This document shows, piece by piece, positions 12,167 through 25,113 of a DNA stretch of 64,000 bases; positions within the stretch are counted from its first letter, which is position 1, and every line of letters starts with the position of its first letter. The notes below the pieces were generated by a model. That model did not search any database and had not been told where the DNA came from. It saw only the letters and a list, made by a program, of their open reading frames with translations. The DNA is taken from the NCBI GenBank assembly GCA_003971905.1, contig RSEE01000008.1, positions 248,001 through 312,000 of the forward strand, in the 5' to 3' direction. The translations under genes were made by a program, and so were the position numbers. Origin of the DNA: Moniliella sp. 'wahieum'. Taxonomy: Eukaryota > Basidiomycota > Moniliellomycetes > Moniliellales > Moniliellaceae.

Positions 12167-14572
12167 ATGCCACAGGTGCTGGTCAAGTGCCCGTCACCCG
12201 ATGCGGTCGGCGGGCAGATCGGCGACACGCTTCTTCAGCTCCACCCGACGCTGTTATCGCCGACGTCAAGGCCGCTATAGCCCAATGGCCTGGCCGCCCG
12301 CAGACGCACCGGATTCGTGTCATTCGGTCGGGCCGACTGTGCCAAGACGACGAGCGAGCGATTGATGGCACGCCCGACCTTCCTGCTCCCACACTACCTG
12401 TTCCTTCTGCAGCCCAGTCCACCCTCCATGTGGCCATTTCCCCCGACGCGTGGACCGAGCGTGTCCCAATCCACTCAGCCCGCCACCCCTCCACCCGGCC
12501 CGGCACCCCCGTCCCCCCTGTTGCGCCCAGCCATGCTGCGCCATCATTTCATATGGACATGCACCCAGATGCGCCCACGCCTTCTGTGTCGCAGATGAGT
12601 ATGGCTCAGATGGCCGCGTCGCGCACCTTGATGTCGATGCGGGCAGTACATGCAGCGCAGCTCATGTGCTCCTTGCACCCCGCATCCCAGGTACGCGAGC
12701 GGATTGCGGCCAGCCTGTTCCTGTGGCAGCGCCGCGCTGCTGATGTATGGGGAATCATCAACGATCTCGTTCCCCACAATTTGCCTATGGGCGCCCCTAC
12801 CCCCCTGACCCCTGCCCATCTCTGCCCCCGGCCATGGTACTGGCGGCCGGTGGGCTCTGACAGCACCTCCTCCAATGTGCAGGACCAAGTGGTCCAGGCC
12901 GCGAATGATGTTGACTTTCTTCTGGGCCTGCCCGATCGGCCTCGGTTCACACATGATTTTAACCTTGTCTATCGAATGGGCGAACACTCTCTCCCCCTCG
13001 CCACGAGACGAGTATCATCTCCAATTGGGCACCCACTTTCTCACCTTGTCTCGTTCCAGCCATCCGAGGCTATGGCCCAAGCTCCAACCCCGCCTTGTTT
13101 TCCTCGAATGGATGACTACCATGCGACTGACGCCGTTGCAAGTCGCTTGGACTGCCATCTCAGTTCCATCTCCCCATTTGGCACAGCCTCCCTCCCCCGA
13201 CTTGGACTTGGGATGGAAGTTTTAACATGCGGACGGCTGCTTCGCCTTCGCCATTGGGATACGCATCCACTCCGCCTAGCTGGACCCCCATGTACTCCGA
13301 AGGATGGCTACGAGTCCCGCATCCTGGGAGGGGGCCAGGTATTGGACAAGATCAAGACGAGCTGCCACACCCTTACGGTCCCAGACCTTGGAACATGGCT
13401 GGACCTGGTCCAGATGTGCGAACGGCCCGCGAAGTTCGTGACGAGCAAATACAAGAATGGATGGAAACGGTCCGGAGCACCATGCTGTTGCACGGACCGA
13501 TCGTTTTCCAAGTGGCATGGCACACCGCGTTTCGTGTCTTGAAGATTGGTGTTGCGGTCGTCATGATCAATTTGCTTCCGTCAATCCAAAAAGTCATCTG
13601 GCCTCCTCCTCGTCGTACCATGTCCCTCAAGAGAAGTTGGACGAACTGATCGCTCTTTTTGTCTTGATGAGCTCCAGCATCTTTGTCCTCTTGATGATCG
13701 TGGTTGATTACCGTCGTTGCTTCGTCGTGCCCGGCCTCCTACCGCAGGGGCCAATGCTGAAGGAAACCCAAACGATGACCGGGGTGGAAACGGAAACCAA
13801 GGTCCCGCAGACGCTGCCGCCCATGCAGATGAAGCCATGCGTCCTCCAGCATTTCCGCTCAGGTCAATGCAGGATGCCATCTCCCCGATTTGCTGGGCAA
13901 GGTGGATAAGCTCGTGGGGTCTGGAAAGCGAACGGGAAAGACTACACCTACCTATCCCGCCGCCGCCATCCCAAGAAGAAGTAGCTACCTTTCTCACCGC
14001 ATCTGTCCTGGCGCAGTTGCAGTTGGATTCCCCCCAGGCGTCCGACTTGAATCGCACCCTGCCGTCGGCTGACCCACCCTCGGACCCCGCCTGGACGGCG
14101 CAAGCTCTAGCCGCTTCCTTCTTTGCTTCGCTTTGGCCCCTGGCCGCACGGGAGCGCAGGGCTTTTCTGCGGAGCAGGGAAGAGGCGACGCGCGCTTCGG
14201 TTCGTGCGTGGGCAGCGTTTGCGCGAACGGTGCTGCGCGAGGCGAGGGAGGAGCAACGGAACCTTAATCGGCAAGCGACAGCGTCTGACCCGGTCCCTGC
14301 AGAGGGGGTTCGCCACCGTGCTCCCAATGTTGGTATAGAGAGTGAAGATGTGTTGCTCCCGACAGAGTCGGAGTCGGGACCAGCTTCGAGCAGCAGCTGT
14401 GCCTTCGCCTGTGTCTCCCCCAGAGCGAGAAGATGAGCATCCAGACTTCGATGGATGGCCTGCCCATTTCCCGCTTTCCCTCGGCCCGGCTGGCTTGCAC
14501 ACGGCCTATGTGGCGCGCGTTGCTGGGGATATTTTAGCGCGTCAGACTCGCACCGGCGAGTCGGCAGTTTGA
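12167..14572 (+). CDS. Ubiquitin-like-domain membrane protein, HERP/Usa1 type (several frame changes)
   Basis: Probable ER membrane protein of the HERP/Usa1 kind, which scaffold the ER-associated degradation ubiquitin ligase. The N-terminus MPQVLVKCPSPD is followed by a ubiquitin-like stretch DAVIADVKAAIAQ and IRVIRSGRL (about 12167-12460), recalling HERP LLVKSPN...RLIYSGKLL. Two hydrophobic segments lie near 13529-13590 (FRVLKIGVAVVMINLL) and 13647-13707 (LIALFVLMSSSIFVLLMIVV), then an Asn/Gly-rich and acidic tail; a helical Ala/Arg-rich segment (ASFFASLWPLAARERRAFL) continues to about 14250. At least six frame changes are needed, several at C runs. The part after 13740 could be a separate gene. 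Start 12167 was chosen because it opens the ubiquitin-like fold directly; 12081 is an alternative in the same frame. Confidence 0.5.
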
Positions 14573-15251
14573 TTCCTCTTTCGTATCGGCCAGCCCACGT
14601 TGGACTACCTGCGTCCGGGCACGGTTGGCATGGTTGCTTTTGATTCGGCTTTCTCACTTGGAGAAGCTGCATGCATTCTTTTCAATTTACAAGGACTTCT
14701 TTCTTTCTCATCGCCATCATCCTATCCCCAAATAGCAAGAAGAGAAGATGTGAACAACTTAACCAAGCAGAAAGAATCAAAGGGAAGCAGAGGGTGAAGC
14801 CTCTTTGACTAGGGGAACCGGAGAGGGCGGGATGCTTAACGAAAGCAACGGGGCTTTCGTCCGATTGCACGTCAGAATGAATGATTTTGATCTTGAAGCT
14901 TGAAGCGGTATGTGAATGTTAATGGCTGAGGGGATGTTAACGATGGGTCCCCATGTTGCTAGTGGCGTCATGCTTTCATCTCTCATCTCTCCGTGATTTG
15001 GTCTCTCAGCTGAGACGTGCCTACTGCCCAACCGCTTTCGGATAGCTTTTAGCTACTGATCACTACCGCAGGGTTGTCAGGAAAAAGATTGCATCCCGTA
15101 TCTCCGATTCTCCACCTCAGACGGACGGGCTAAGCTTGCCCGAGCAGACAAAGTCATGCTGTCCAAACGTACGCCATGGTAGAGTTCGGCGTGAATGAAC
15201 ATGGCAGATGAGAACAGGCACCGGGACCACGTGGGTCACTCCGCTTCCGGA
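14573..15251. other. Intergenic between convergent genes, no gene seen
   Basis: Holds the 3' flanks of two convergent genes. A frame starting DYLRPGTVGMVAFDSAF (14600 on) could be the tail of the upstream gene after one more frame change, but nothing in it identifies it. Confidence 0.4.
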
Positions 15252-16740
15252 TTAAGCGGGACCTTTGCGACGAGTGGGTTCGTTGCGCTTATTGGGTTTC
15301 ATCTTGCCTGCCCCGCCCGAAAATACGGGGGGTGCACTCTGCGGTTTCCTGTGGGATGGGACTCTCATCTCTGCGCCTCGCTGGGGGGCCTCGAAGCGCC
15401 TGCGAGGGTACGAGGGGCCATCGATCTGGGGCAGGTGCAGGGCCAAGCGACGGAACATGCTGTGCAGGTTGTATTGCAGTTCGGCATGCGAAGCCTCCAT
15501 GGTACGAAGACGGGCAAAGAAAAAGATGGCCATGTTGTTGGCAGCAATTTGGGCCATTGCATCCACCACGGCCTGCGCCACCCGGTTTCCAGCGCTTGCC
15601 TTTGGATTTCGCCAAACACCACGCGTGATGCACCAAACAACCGGCTTGCCGCGCCCCATCGCACCACAGCCAACTTGTGTGTCGTTTTTTTCCCCGCCAC
15701 GACGCCCATTCGCAGCACGCGATCCTCCTCGGCGTTCTGGATGGCATTTTGGGTGTAGACCAGACGATCGAACTCCCGAATGCGGGGGCAGCCTTTCGTC
15801 TGGTCTGGTGGGTTCGCACCCAACATTTCTCTCCAGGGCAATGAAGGGTCAGCTAGGACACCTACCCAATGCCGCCGCATCACATAGGGTTCGACTAGCG
15901 CAGGCGCCCACACTGCCTTGTAGATCGGCCTTCGCATTTGGGCCGCTGCCGCTGCGTCGAGGCCCGGCACCTTGGGCACAGGCGGATCGCGCTTGCGCTG
16001 CACCGTCCAGATCTTGGCATTGAACACGGTCGAATTGAAGCCAGGCAGTTTACCAGGCCCATTGTACTTGCGCGGTTGGAACCAAGTGTAGGGAGCTTGG
16101 AAGGGAACGTGTCGAATCTGATATTGCAAGCCTCCAGTTAGTCCTGTCGTGCGGATAGAAGAAAAAAGGGCAAAAAAGGGCAAAACACATACCTGCAAAG
16201 GAACGCGTTGGTTCACTGCGGCCCGAATGATGTCCAGCTCCCCTTCCAACCAGGGTAGACAGGCACAAGCGAGTTGAGATCGGGCGCTGCCCCAGGGGAA
16301 GGAAGCTGGGCCCAGTCTGCGTCGGACTGCAACGTGTCGAGATCGAAAAGGGGGAGAGAGGCGGGGAGAGAGCCCGTGGAATCGGGTGCGGGCCGGGGCT
16401 GCGGGGAGGGGAAAGGGAAGTGGACATAAATCTCTTCGCGCTGGTTGGTGGGGGAAATGACAGGCTCAGGGAATTTGGCCTGGTCAACCGGGGGGAGATG
16501 CGGGGACTGCGGGCCCTTCTTGTTATTGCCCTTACCCTTGGGGCCGTTTTTGGGTCCCTTGGCGTGCTTCTCCTGCCGGGCTTGTGCTGGGCGTGGGGAA
16601 GGCTTGGTGCTGGGAGCGGCGGCGGCGGCACCGGCACGCACCAGGGCCGAGGTGCTGAGATGTACCCTGGACACACATGGGCCGGGAGGAAGAGCAGCAC
16701 GAAGCAGCTGGGCGGGTCCGAGGGTGCCGACGGGGCGCAT
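15252..16740 (-). CDS. Probable mitochondrial protein, family not recognised
   Basis: The N-terminus MRPVGTLGPAQLLRAALP leads to VHLSTSALVRAG, a typical mitochondrial presequence with a plausible cleavage site, followed by a Lys/Gly/Pro linker (KGPKNGPKGKGNNKKG). One intron, 16118-16192 (75 nt; GTATGT donor, GACTAAC branch site, ATCAG acceptor), joins VNQRVPLQ to IRHVPFQAPYTW. The core contains RKYNGPGKLPGFN, VFNAKIWTVQRKRDPPVP and REFDRLVYTQNAIQ and is unlike simple repeats, so it is a real folded domain. Two frame changes, each equal to one missing base, are needed (about 16235-16245 and 15575, the latter at a GGG run), after which VAQAVVDAMAQIAANNMAIF and a basic tail follow to the stop at 15252. 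A mitochondrial ribosomal or nucleoid protein is possible from its basic character, but that is a guess. Confidence 0.6.
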
Positions 16741-17361
16741 GGGCTGGAGCGCGTGCAGACGACGCAGTGGCAGCGCAAACAGAGCAGTTGTCCCACCCGC
16801 CAGAAGGTAGTGGGCGAAGCGGCAAAACGGATGCAATTTGAAACGCAGCGAACAATCGGTGCAACCCAGACGGCTGCGCCTGTGTTTCCCGCCAGGCAGG
16901 GCAGCGCAGCCTTTGCGGCAAGGAATGGACCATGAACCGCAGAAGCCGACAATCAGCGCAAGCACAGCCACCTAGCAGAGCCCCTCTAGCCCGCTAGACG
17001 CGACAACGCCTGGCTGTCCAAGGAGGATGTCGATGGGCGCTGGCTGAGAGCTAGTGATCCCTGATATCGATCATCCGGTCGCCAGGATTACATTATTGCT
17101 AGCAGTAGCAGTTCGCACCGACGGACGGCCTGCGCGAATGGACGTTGGTTGAAGCTCGATCGAAGACCAACGCAATACAGGCTTTACCGATAGCGTTTAT
17201 GCTTTAGCAGTGTTGTGGTGCACGATTGGATGCTACAGATAGAACCATACTGATGTCTATGCCATCCATTCATACAGAAGCCAACGGCATCGCTCCACAA
17301 CACACAAACTAGCGTTCCGATAGGGGAAGATGAGGCGAATCTCGCCCTTATAGTCATCCAC
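16741..17361. other. Intergenic, no gene seen
   Basis: Between two minus-strand genes. It holds the probable promoter of the mitochondrial protein gene and the 3' flank of SPE3-LYS9. An open frame runs upstream of 16740 without a clear start, so the mRNA leader could overlap it. No repeat or RNA gene was seen. Confidence 0.45.
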
Positions 17362-19782
<2,421 letters not shown>

Positions 19783-19950
19783 TCACGCGATTAAAGAGCT
19801 CGCTCCCAAGTTTAATCCAGTTCCACCGCGGCTGGCTCGACCGCCAGCGCGATTATCAAGTCTGCGTATCCGAGACACAATAGTCGTCTTCCACCCAAGT
19901 GAATCGTGAATCCCAGTTTCGTGGTTCCCCGCTTTCCCGCTGTGATCTTG

Positions 19951-20035
19951 CGACGCTAGTCGCCCCGTGCTTGTTGATCTTCTCTGCGTTGCGCTGATAA
20001 CAACCCCGAGCGACGCTAGTCGCCCCATGCCTGTT
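19951..20035. repeat. Spaced direct repeat, 60-bp period
   Basis: CGACGCTAGTCGCCCC plus nine similar bases occurs at 19951-19975 and again at 20011-20035 with two mismatches in 25. The spacing is exactly 60 bases. The 16-base core is identical. Confidence 0.85.
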
Positions 20036-20513
20036 TACCTTACCTTTCTAGGCTGTCCGTGCGGCAGCCGTCTCCCCTGGTCTCCCCTGTTCCCCGTTCA
20101 TCCTCTGTTGCCTTGTTTTCCTTTTATTCCCTGTCTGTTAGCAATGGTTCGTGGCTTTCCCCCACGGTCCATTTGGCGTCTCCCCCTACCCTCCTCGCTA
20201 ATTGATCGAATCCCCCGTACAGGCAACTCCTCCTCTCAGTTGCTCCCCCACATCTCTATGTTGTGTGCATTCCATTGACAGAGCTTAAGGCTGGGACAGG
20301 GGGAACGCTACGTCTAAACCGAACCGTTCATCTTGCGGGGGTTGTTTGGAAGCGCCACTAAGGTCAAGGAACCAGGGGGATTGCCAGGATATCAGGACCC
20401 TCCGGCGATTGGCTGCACTTTTTACCTCAGCTGCCCCGTGACACGTTCCCAGCCACCCACAGCCAGAGTATCGGTGATATTATTTGCCCTCTCCAGCGTG
20501 GAACGGTGGACCG

Positions 20514-20565
20514 GGGGGAACGGTGGCTACGGTGGCGAAGGGGGAACGGTGGCTATGGTGGCGAC
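20514..20565. repeat. 26-bp tandem repeat, two units
   Basis: Unit 1 is 20514-20539 and unit 2 is 20540-20565, differing at two positions. The unit is G-rich (GGGGGAACGGTGGCTA start) and the copies abut directly. Confidence 0.85.
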
Positions 20566-20605
20566 GCAGCAGCTGACCGGGCCGTAGGCCCGGTGGTCTC
20601 CTCGT

Positions 20606-20720
20606 ATAGCTAATCGAAAACGCTGGTAACAAGGTTCCGGATAGATATGTGAGGACTACGTACAAAATTCAAGGTGGGCAAGGCCCACAAGATTGTGCAC
20701 AAGAAATTTCGATTAGCTAT
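20606..20720. repeat. 115-bp unit bounded by perfect 14-bp inverted repeats
   Basis: ATAGCTAATCGAAA at 20606-20619 is the exact reverse complement of TTTCGATTAGCTAT at 20707-20720. The enclosed 87 bases have no open frame of note. The form fits a small MITE-like element or a long stem-loop, but no clear target-site duplication flanks it, and no second copy was noticed in the window. Confidence 0.6.
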
Positions 20721-20870
20721 GGAGCCCTCGTCGTCAGCTCTCAGCTGCCCAGCCCAAGTTCAGCCCAGTTTAGCCGCGTGTGATCTTGCCCTCCGCCACG
20801 CCGCTCCCAGTCTCAGCCCGTCCTCAGTCCAGCAGCGTAGATAGGTCCTCCGCTGCCCGTTCCCCGTCCA

Positions 20871-20956
20871 TGAGCCCGAAGGCTTCAGACGCGATACTGC
20901 CGCCCAAGCCGGTGCTACGCAGCCTTGCCACAAGTTGCAGCCGCCTCTGCTATACG
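20871..20956. repeat. Dispersed repeat fragment (copy A)
   Basis: About 86 bases clearly related to 48541-48626: both share GGCTTCAGAC, ACGCAGCCTTGCCAC and TGCAGCCGCCTC in the same order and spacing. The other copy lies beside a CCHC zinc-knuckle frame, so this is probably a decayed piece of the same element family. Confidence 0.65.
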
Positions 20957-21987
20957 CCGAGAGTCCTTGTCCCTAGCTCCGCTCGGATCCACCAACCGGC
21001 TCAAGCGAGTAACTGCCGTGAGTAGACCCTAGGACCTCCAAGGGATTGTACCCCTTAAACCCTCGGGCAGGCTCCCTGGTGGCGCCCGCCCCATGACAAC
21101 CGCTGGCGATGCCGAGTGGTAAGGAGGCTGGCTGGGAGTTTTCTTATCATCCAGTGAGTTTTTAGTGTCGAGCAAGCGCTGGACTGAGGCGCCGAGGGCG
21201 CTGGGCTGCACAAGAGCTCAGTAATTCATCCATGTGAATTTGGACGGGGGCCGGCGCTCTGGAAGGAGGGGCCCAGGAATACTTGCACAAGGTCGAGGGC
21301 GTGTCCGCCCCGCGGGAGGCAAAACTGGAGGGATCGTTAGGCGGCGTTAGTGAATACAATTGCAGCTATTCACGGAGATTAGGCCTTGTGGCCCTAGCGC
21401 TTAGCTCCTTTACGTCCTGAGCTTGAGCTTAACTACGTTGAATGTTGAACGCACGTTGCAGGGGTATTGCCCAGAGGCTGTCGAGGCCCGAGGGAAGGTG
21501 GGTGTGGAGGGCGGCATGGCGGTCGAGGGGACGTGCTGAGGGCGGAGGGCCCAAGTACAGTGTTGAGACTGAACGTACTGATGGCGCTGATGCGCTGATG
21601 TGCTGATGTGCTGATGGGCTCGAGGCCGATGAGCGCGAGCGATCGATGAGCGTCGGTGCAGTGACTTGGTGACTAGAGATGCATGAGGTGCGAGGGGTGC
21701 TGGGTGCTGGTGCTGGGTACTGCATACTGGGCGCGGGAATGGGTGATTGCGATAAGTGAACGGCAAGCAGAAACCATATGCCCCATCCCATCCAACCATG
21801 CAATCGCACAACGCAGCCATGCGACGGACCAACAATAAGTAACCCCCAGAACTCTGGCCAATTCACCGGCATCGCCCCCTTGCCTCGCCTCGCCTCTCCT
21901 CTCCTGCCCTCCCTTGGCGCCTCCCACCTCCACCACCCACCCCCCATGCCATCCGCTTAGCTCCCATCCCCGTATCAACCTGCCATC

Positions 21988-24567
21988 ATGCCAGCCGCTT
22001 CCCGCCCCCGCCCCCGCCCCCGCTCCCGCTCCCACTCCCGCTCCAGCGGCCCCGCGCCAGCCGCATACAACCTGTCCGACTCGATCGCCTCTCTCTCTGC
22101 TCGGGCCACCGCCACCCAGGCCGGATTTCAGGCTCTCGACTCCTCCACGCCCCTCGGCGTCGACCTCCTCTACCGCTGGGATGGCCCTGATGCTGCTCAC
22201 AACAGCGATGAAGAGAGTGAGATTGCTCACACAGACCCCTCTACTTGCAAGGCTTCATCTGGCCCGCCCCCATTCCCTCCCGACCAGGAAACCACAGGGA
22301 CCAGAGCTGGGGCCCAGATCCCCGTCGATACCCCGCCTTTTTCTCCCGCCGAGGTGGAAGACCATCTCGCTTGGTGTCGCCATCTGCCTTGGTGGAAGCG
22401 GCCGTCGGATGTGATGCTGCGACCGTTTGTCTTCTTCCTTGCCGTTGCCACGGGGTTGGCCATCCCGGTCCGAGTCGAGTTCTTTGACCAACTTGCCTGC
22501 GAAAGCCTCTACTCTTCTTCACCTGCTGCGCCCAGTCTGCCTGGATCAAGCTGGTTCCGCCGCTCCTCCGGTGGTATGATTGCTCCGCACCTTCCTTACG
22601 GACCAGATGATCCTGCCCTGTGTCATTCTGCACCTGTATTGGCTCACAGTGCCAGCCTGCAAATGCGCATCACGGTTCTCTGTGGCTTACTGTCGGTATT
22701 GACGACTGGTTGGTGGTGCGGCCGTTCCGACCGACTGGGACGGCGGGGTGTCATGATCTGGAGCGCACTGGGCATGGTAGTCAATTCGGCAGTGTTCGTC
22801 ATCACGGCCATGGTACCTCGAAGTCGCTTGCCGGGCGGTCCCAACTTTTTGCTCGTGGGCGCCATATTCGATGGACTGGTTGGTGGCATGCCGACGGCAA
22901 TGGCCACGTTTAACGCTTACATCGCGGATGCCACCCCGCCCGGAACTAAAGCGATGGGCTTCAGCATGCTCCTCGGTCTGTTTTACATTGCAATGGCCGT
23001 CGGCCCCGTGCTTGGTGGCCGTCTTGTCGCAATGAGCGGGTTGGTCAGTGTGTTTTACGTTGCAACGGTCATCACTGCTTTGTACTTTGCCTTTGTTGTT
23101 CTTCTGCTCCCCGAGTCGTGCTCGCCAGCGGCGTTGGCCAACTCGCAGAAACAGCACCTCGCTCGCACGAGATTGAACCAAGCCAACCTGGAGGCCCAAC
23201 TCGCCTCTGCTCCTACCTGGGCTCACCAGGTCTGGGTCCATTTCACTTTCCATGTTGCGCGTGTGTTCCAGCCCTTGTCCGTGTTGGTTCCATCGAAAGT
23301 GGAAGTGGTGACCGAGGTCCCGGCTGCGCCGACTTCGATCGTATCGGACGAGGAGACACCTTTGTTGGACCCATCCCGTCGGGCATCAACATACAGTGCT
23401 GCCAGTGGCGCCCCGTCGGCAGAGATCAATGCCTCGTACATTTCTGTCTCGCACGTCTCCAAGAAATGGAAACGCGATTACAACCTGTTGTTGGTGGCGC
23501 TGGCCATGTGGTTTGAAGTATCGGTGATTGGCGTGATGGGAAGCAAGATGCTCTATGCCCAACAACATTTCCACTGGGGTGCTCCCGAAATGGGCGGGTT
23601 CATGACAGCGGCCTCCTTGTCCCGGGTGTTGGCTCTGACGCTGATCTTGCCATTGGCCATCAAACTTCTTCACCGGCCCGCTCACCAGATCGCGCTGCCT
23701 CAGGATAACGATGCTCGGCACGATGCGCTAGACCACGAGGGCCGTGTGTCCCGTCGTGCTTCCCGCACGGGCCTGGCTAGTGACACGCCCTACGACGACG
23801 AAGGTTCGGACGAGGACTCTGATTCGGACGGAGGGGAAGCTCCTCTGACCGAACAGCGGATGATCGAGCATGCGTGGACAATGCGTGCGACTCATCTTCG
23901 TTTGCTCCATGATAGCCGCTTCGACCTGCACGTGGCTCGGGTTAGCATGCTGGTGGCGGTAGCATGCTACCTGGGTACCGCGACGGCCACATCGGGGTGG
24001 ATGTTCGTCTTCTGGACCTGTGCTGCCTGCTTGGGCGCCGGAGCAGGCGCAGCCATCTCATCGCTAGCGGTGGCTCTGTTGAAGGACCCCAAAGACGCAG
24101 GTCGCCTGTTTGGTGCCAACTCGATGCTGGCCGCCATTGGACAGACGGTGATCAGCCCTGTGATCTTCACCCGTGTCTACCAGGCTACCGCTGACACTTC
24201 CTACTCGTGGGCAATCTTCGTGGTTGCGGCAGGTACGTTTGAAGTGACACATCGGTGCTCTCTTCCCGTCTTCTAACCGTTTTCTCTCTCAGGTCTCTTT
24301 TGCATTTCTTTCCTTCTTCTCTGCTTGGTCCGGATCCGCAAGCCCAAGTCTCTCCCTGCCCTACCTCCCGTCCAGCGTCACGGCGAACCAGCGCATTCAC
24401 GCTATAAGCTACTCCGTCGTCCGTCTCGAGTCGGTCTTTCTATATATGAGCCTGCGGTGTATATTTTGATTGGGGGCTCTTGTTTTTCTGTATATCGCTT
24501 CTTTCCTCATCACACGCCCTACATGCCAACCCACCACGCTTCTCCGTTATGGTCTTTTTGGTCATAG
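21988..24567 (+). CDS. Major facilitator superfamily transporter
   Basis: Predicted polytopic membrane transporter of about 850 residues. A Pro/Arg/Ser-rich cytoplasmic N-terminus (about 140 residues) precedes a helix PFVFFLAVATGLAIPV. The MFS loop 2-3 signature is present as WWCGRSDRLGRRGVMIW, followed by helices around FLLVGAIFDGLVGGMPTAM and GLFYIAMAVGPVLGGRL. A long central loop with acidic/Ser-rich stretches separates the two six-helix halves, and a second acidic loop (DEGSDEDSDSDGGEAP) lies before the last helices. One intron, 24233-24292 (60 nt, TTCTAAC branch site), joins VVAAG to LFCISFLLLCLVRIRK; the C-terminus runs to the stop at 24567, though the last 50 residues are less convincing. 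The substrate is unknown; the general form resembles drug/metal-type fungal MFS proteins. The reading frame is intact. Confidence 0.85.
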
Positions 24568-25113
24568 AATTGAATGTCCATGTCTTTCTTCGTACAATCT
24601 CGCCGCGCTTCTGCACGGTTCCACAAGGACGATCTGGAGGATAATCCACAGACAGCCGTGAAGGAAGCTTGAACCTCTTGCTTTGCCACAATATACTTTT
24701 CTCTAACACAAACACAGCCTATGAGACGTCGCCAATCCAGAATGCTTCCCTCTCCGATCCTGTGCCATATACCAACCTCATCGGCAGTACAGTGAAGTTT
24801 ATGTTTGAGGAGAGAGAATATGAGAAAACCCGAGATCTGTGGCTATGGGAAGAATGACGAAAGCGCAGGGTTGAAGCTCTCACTCTCGCTCAATACGGCA
24901 GAGGTGTGAGACAAGATCCGATTGAATGGCGACATGGTGGTGACAAAAAAGAACACAATAACGATCAAATGATCGGCGATGAATAACAGATGTATGGATG
25001 TGCGAAGAAAACGCGAAGGTCGAAGAATGATAATTGAGCCAATACAAAGATATGCTCAATCCAGTTGGGCCAAGTTGCTCTCAATCTAAGCCAAAAACGC
25101 GTTGTCTCTTTGA
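24568..25113. other. Intergenic between convergent genes
   Basis: AT-richer 3' flanks of the MFS transporter and the minus-strand gene at 25114. No RNA gene, repeat or frame of interest was seen. Confidence 0.5.

Noticed and set aside
14541-14585. GTTTGATTCC preceded by a small hairpin, resembling a tRNA T-arm
   Set aside because: No acceptor stem, D-arm or anticodon arm at the right distances; overlaps the end of the HERP-like reading frame.
15365-15630. Continuation of the mitochondrial protein in its first frame to 15365
   Set aside because: After the GGG run at about 15575 that frame turns Trp/Pro/Cys-rich, whereas the other frame keeps a normal helical composition up to a basic tail.
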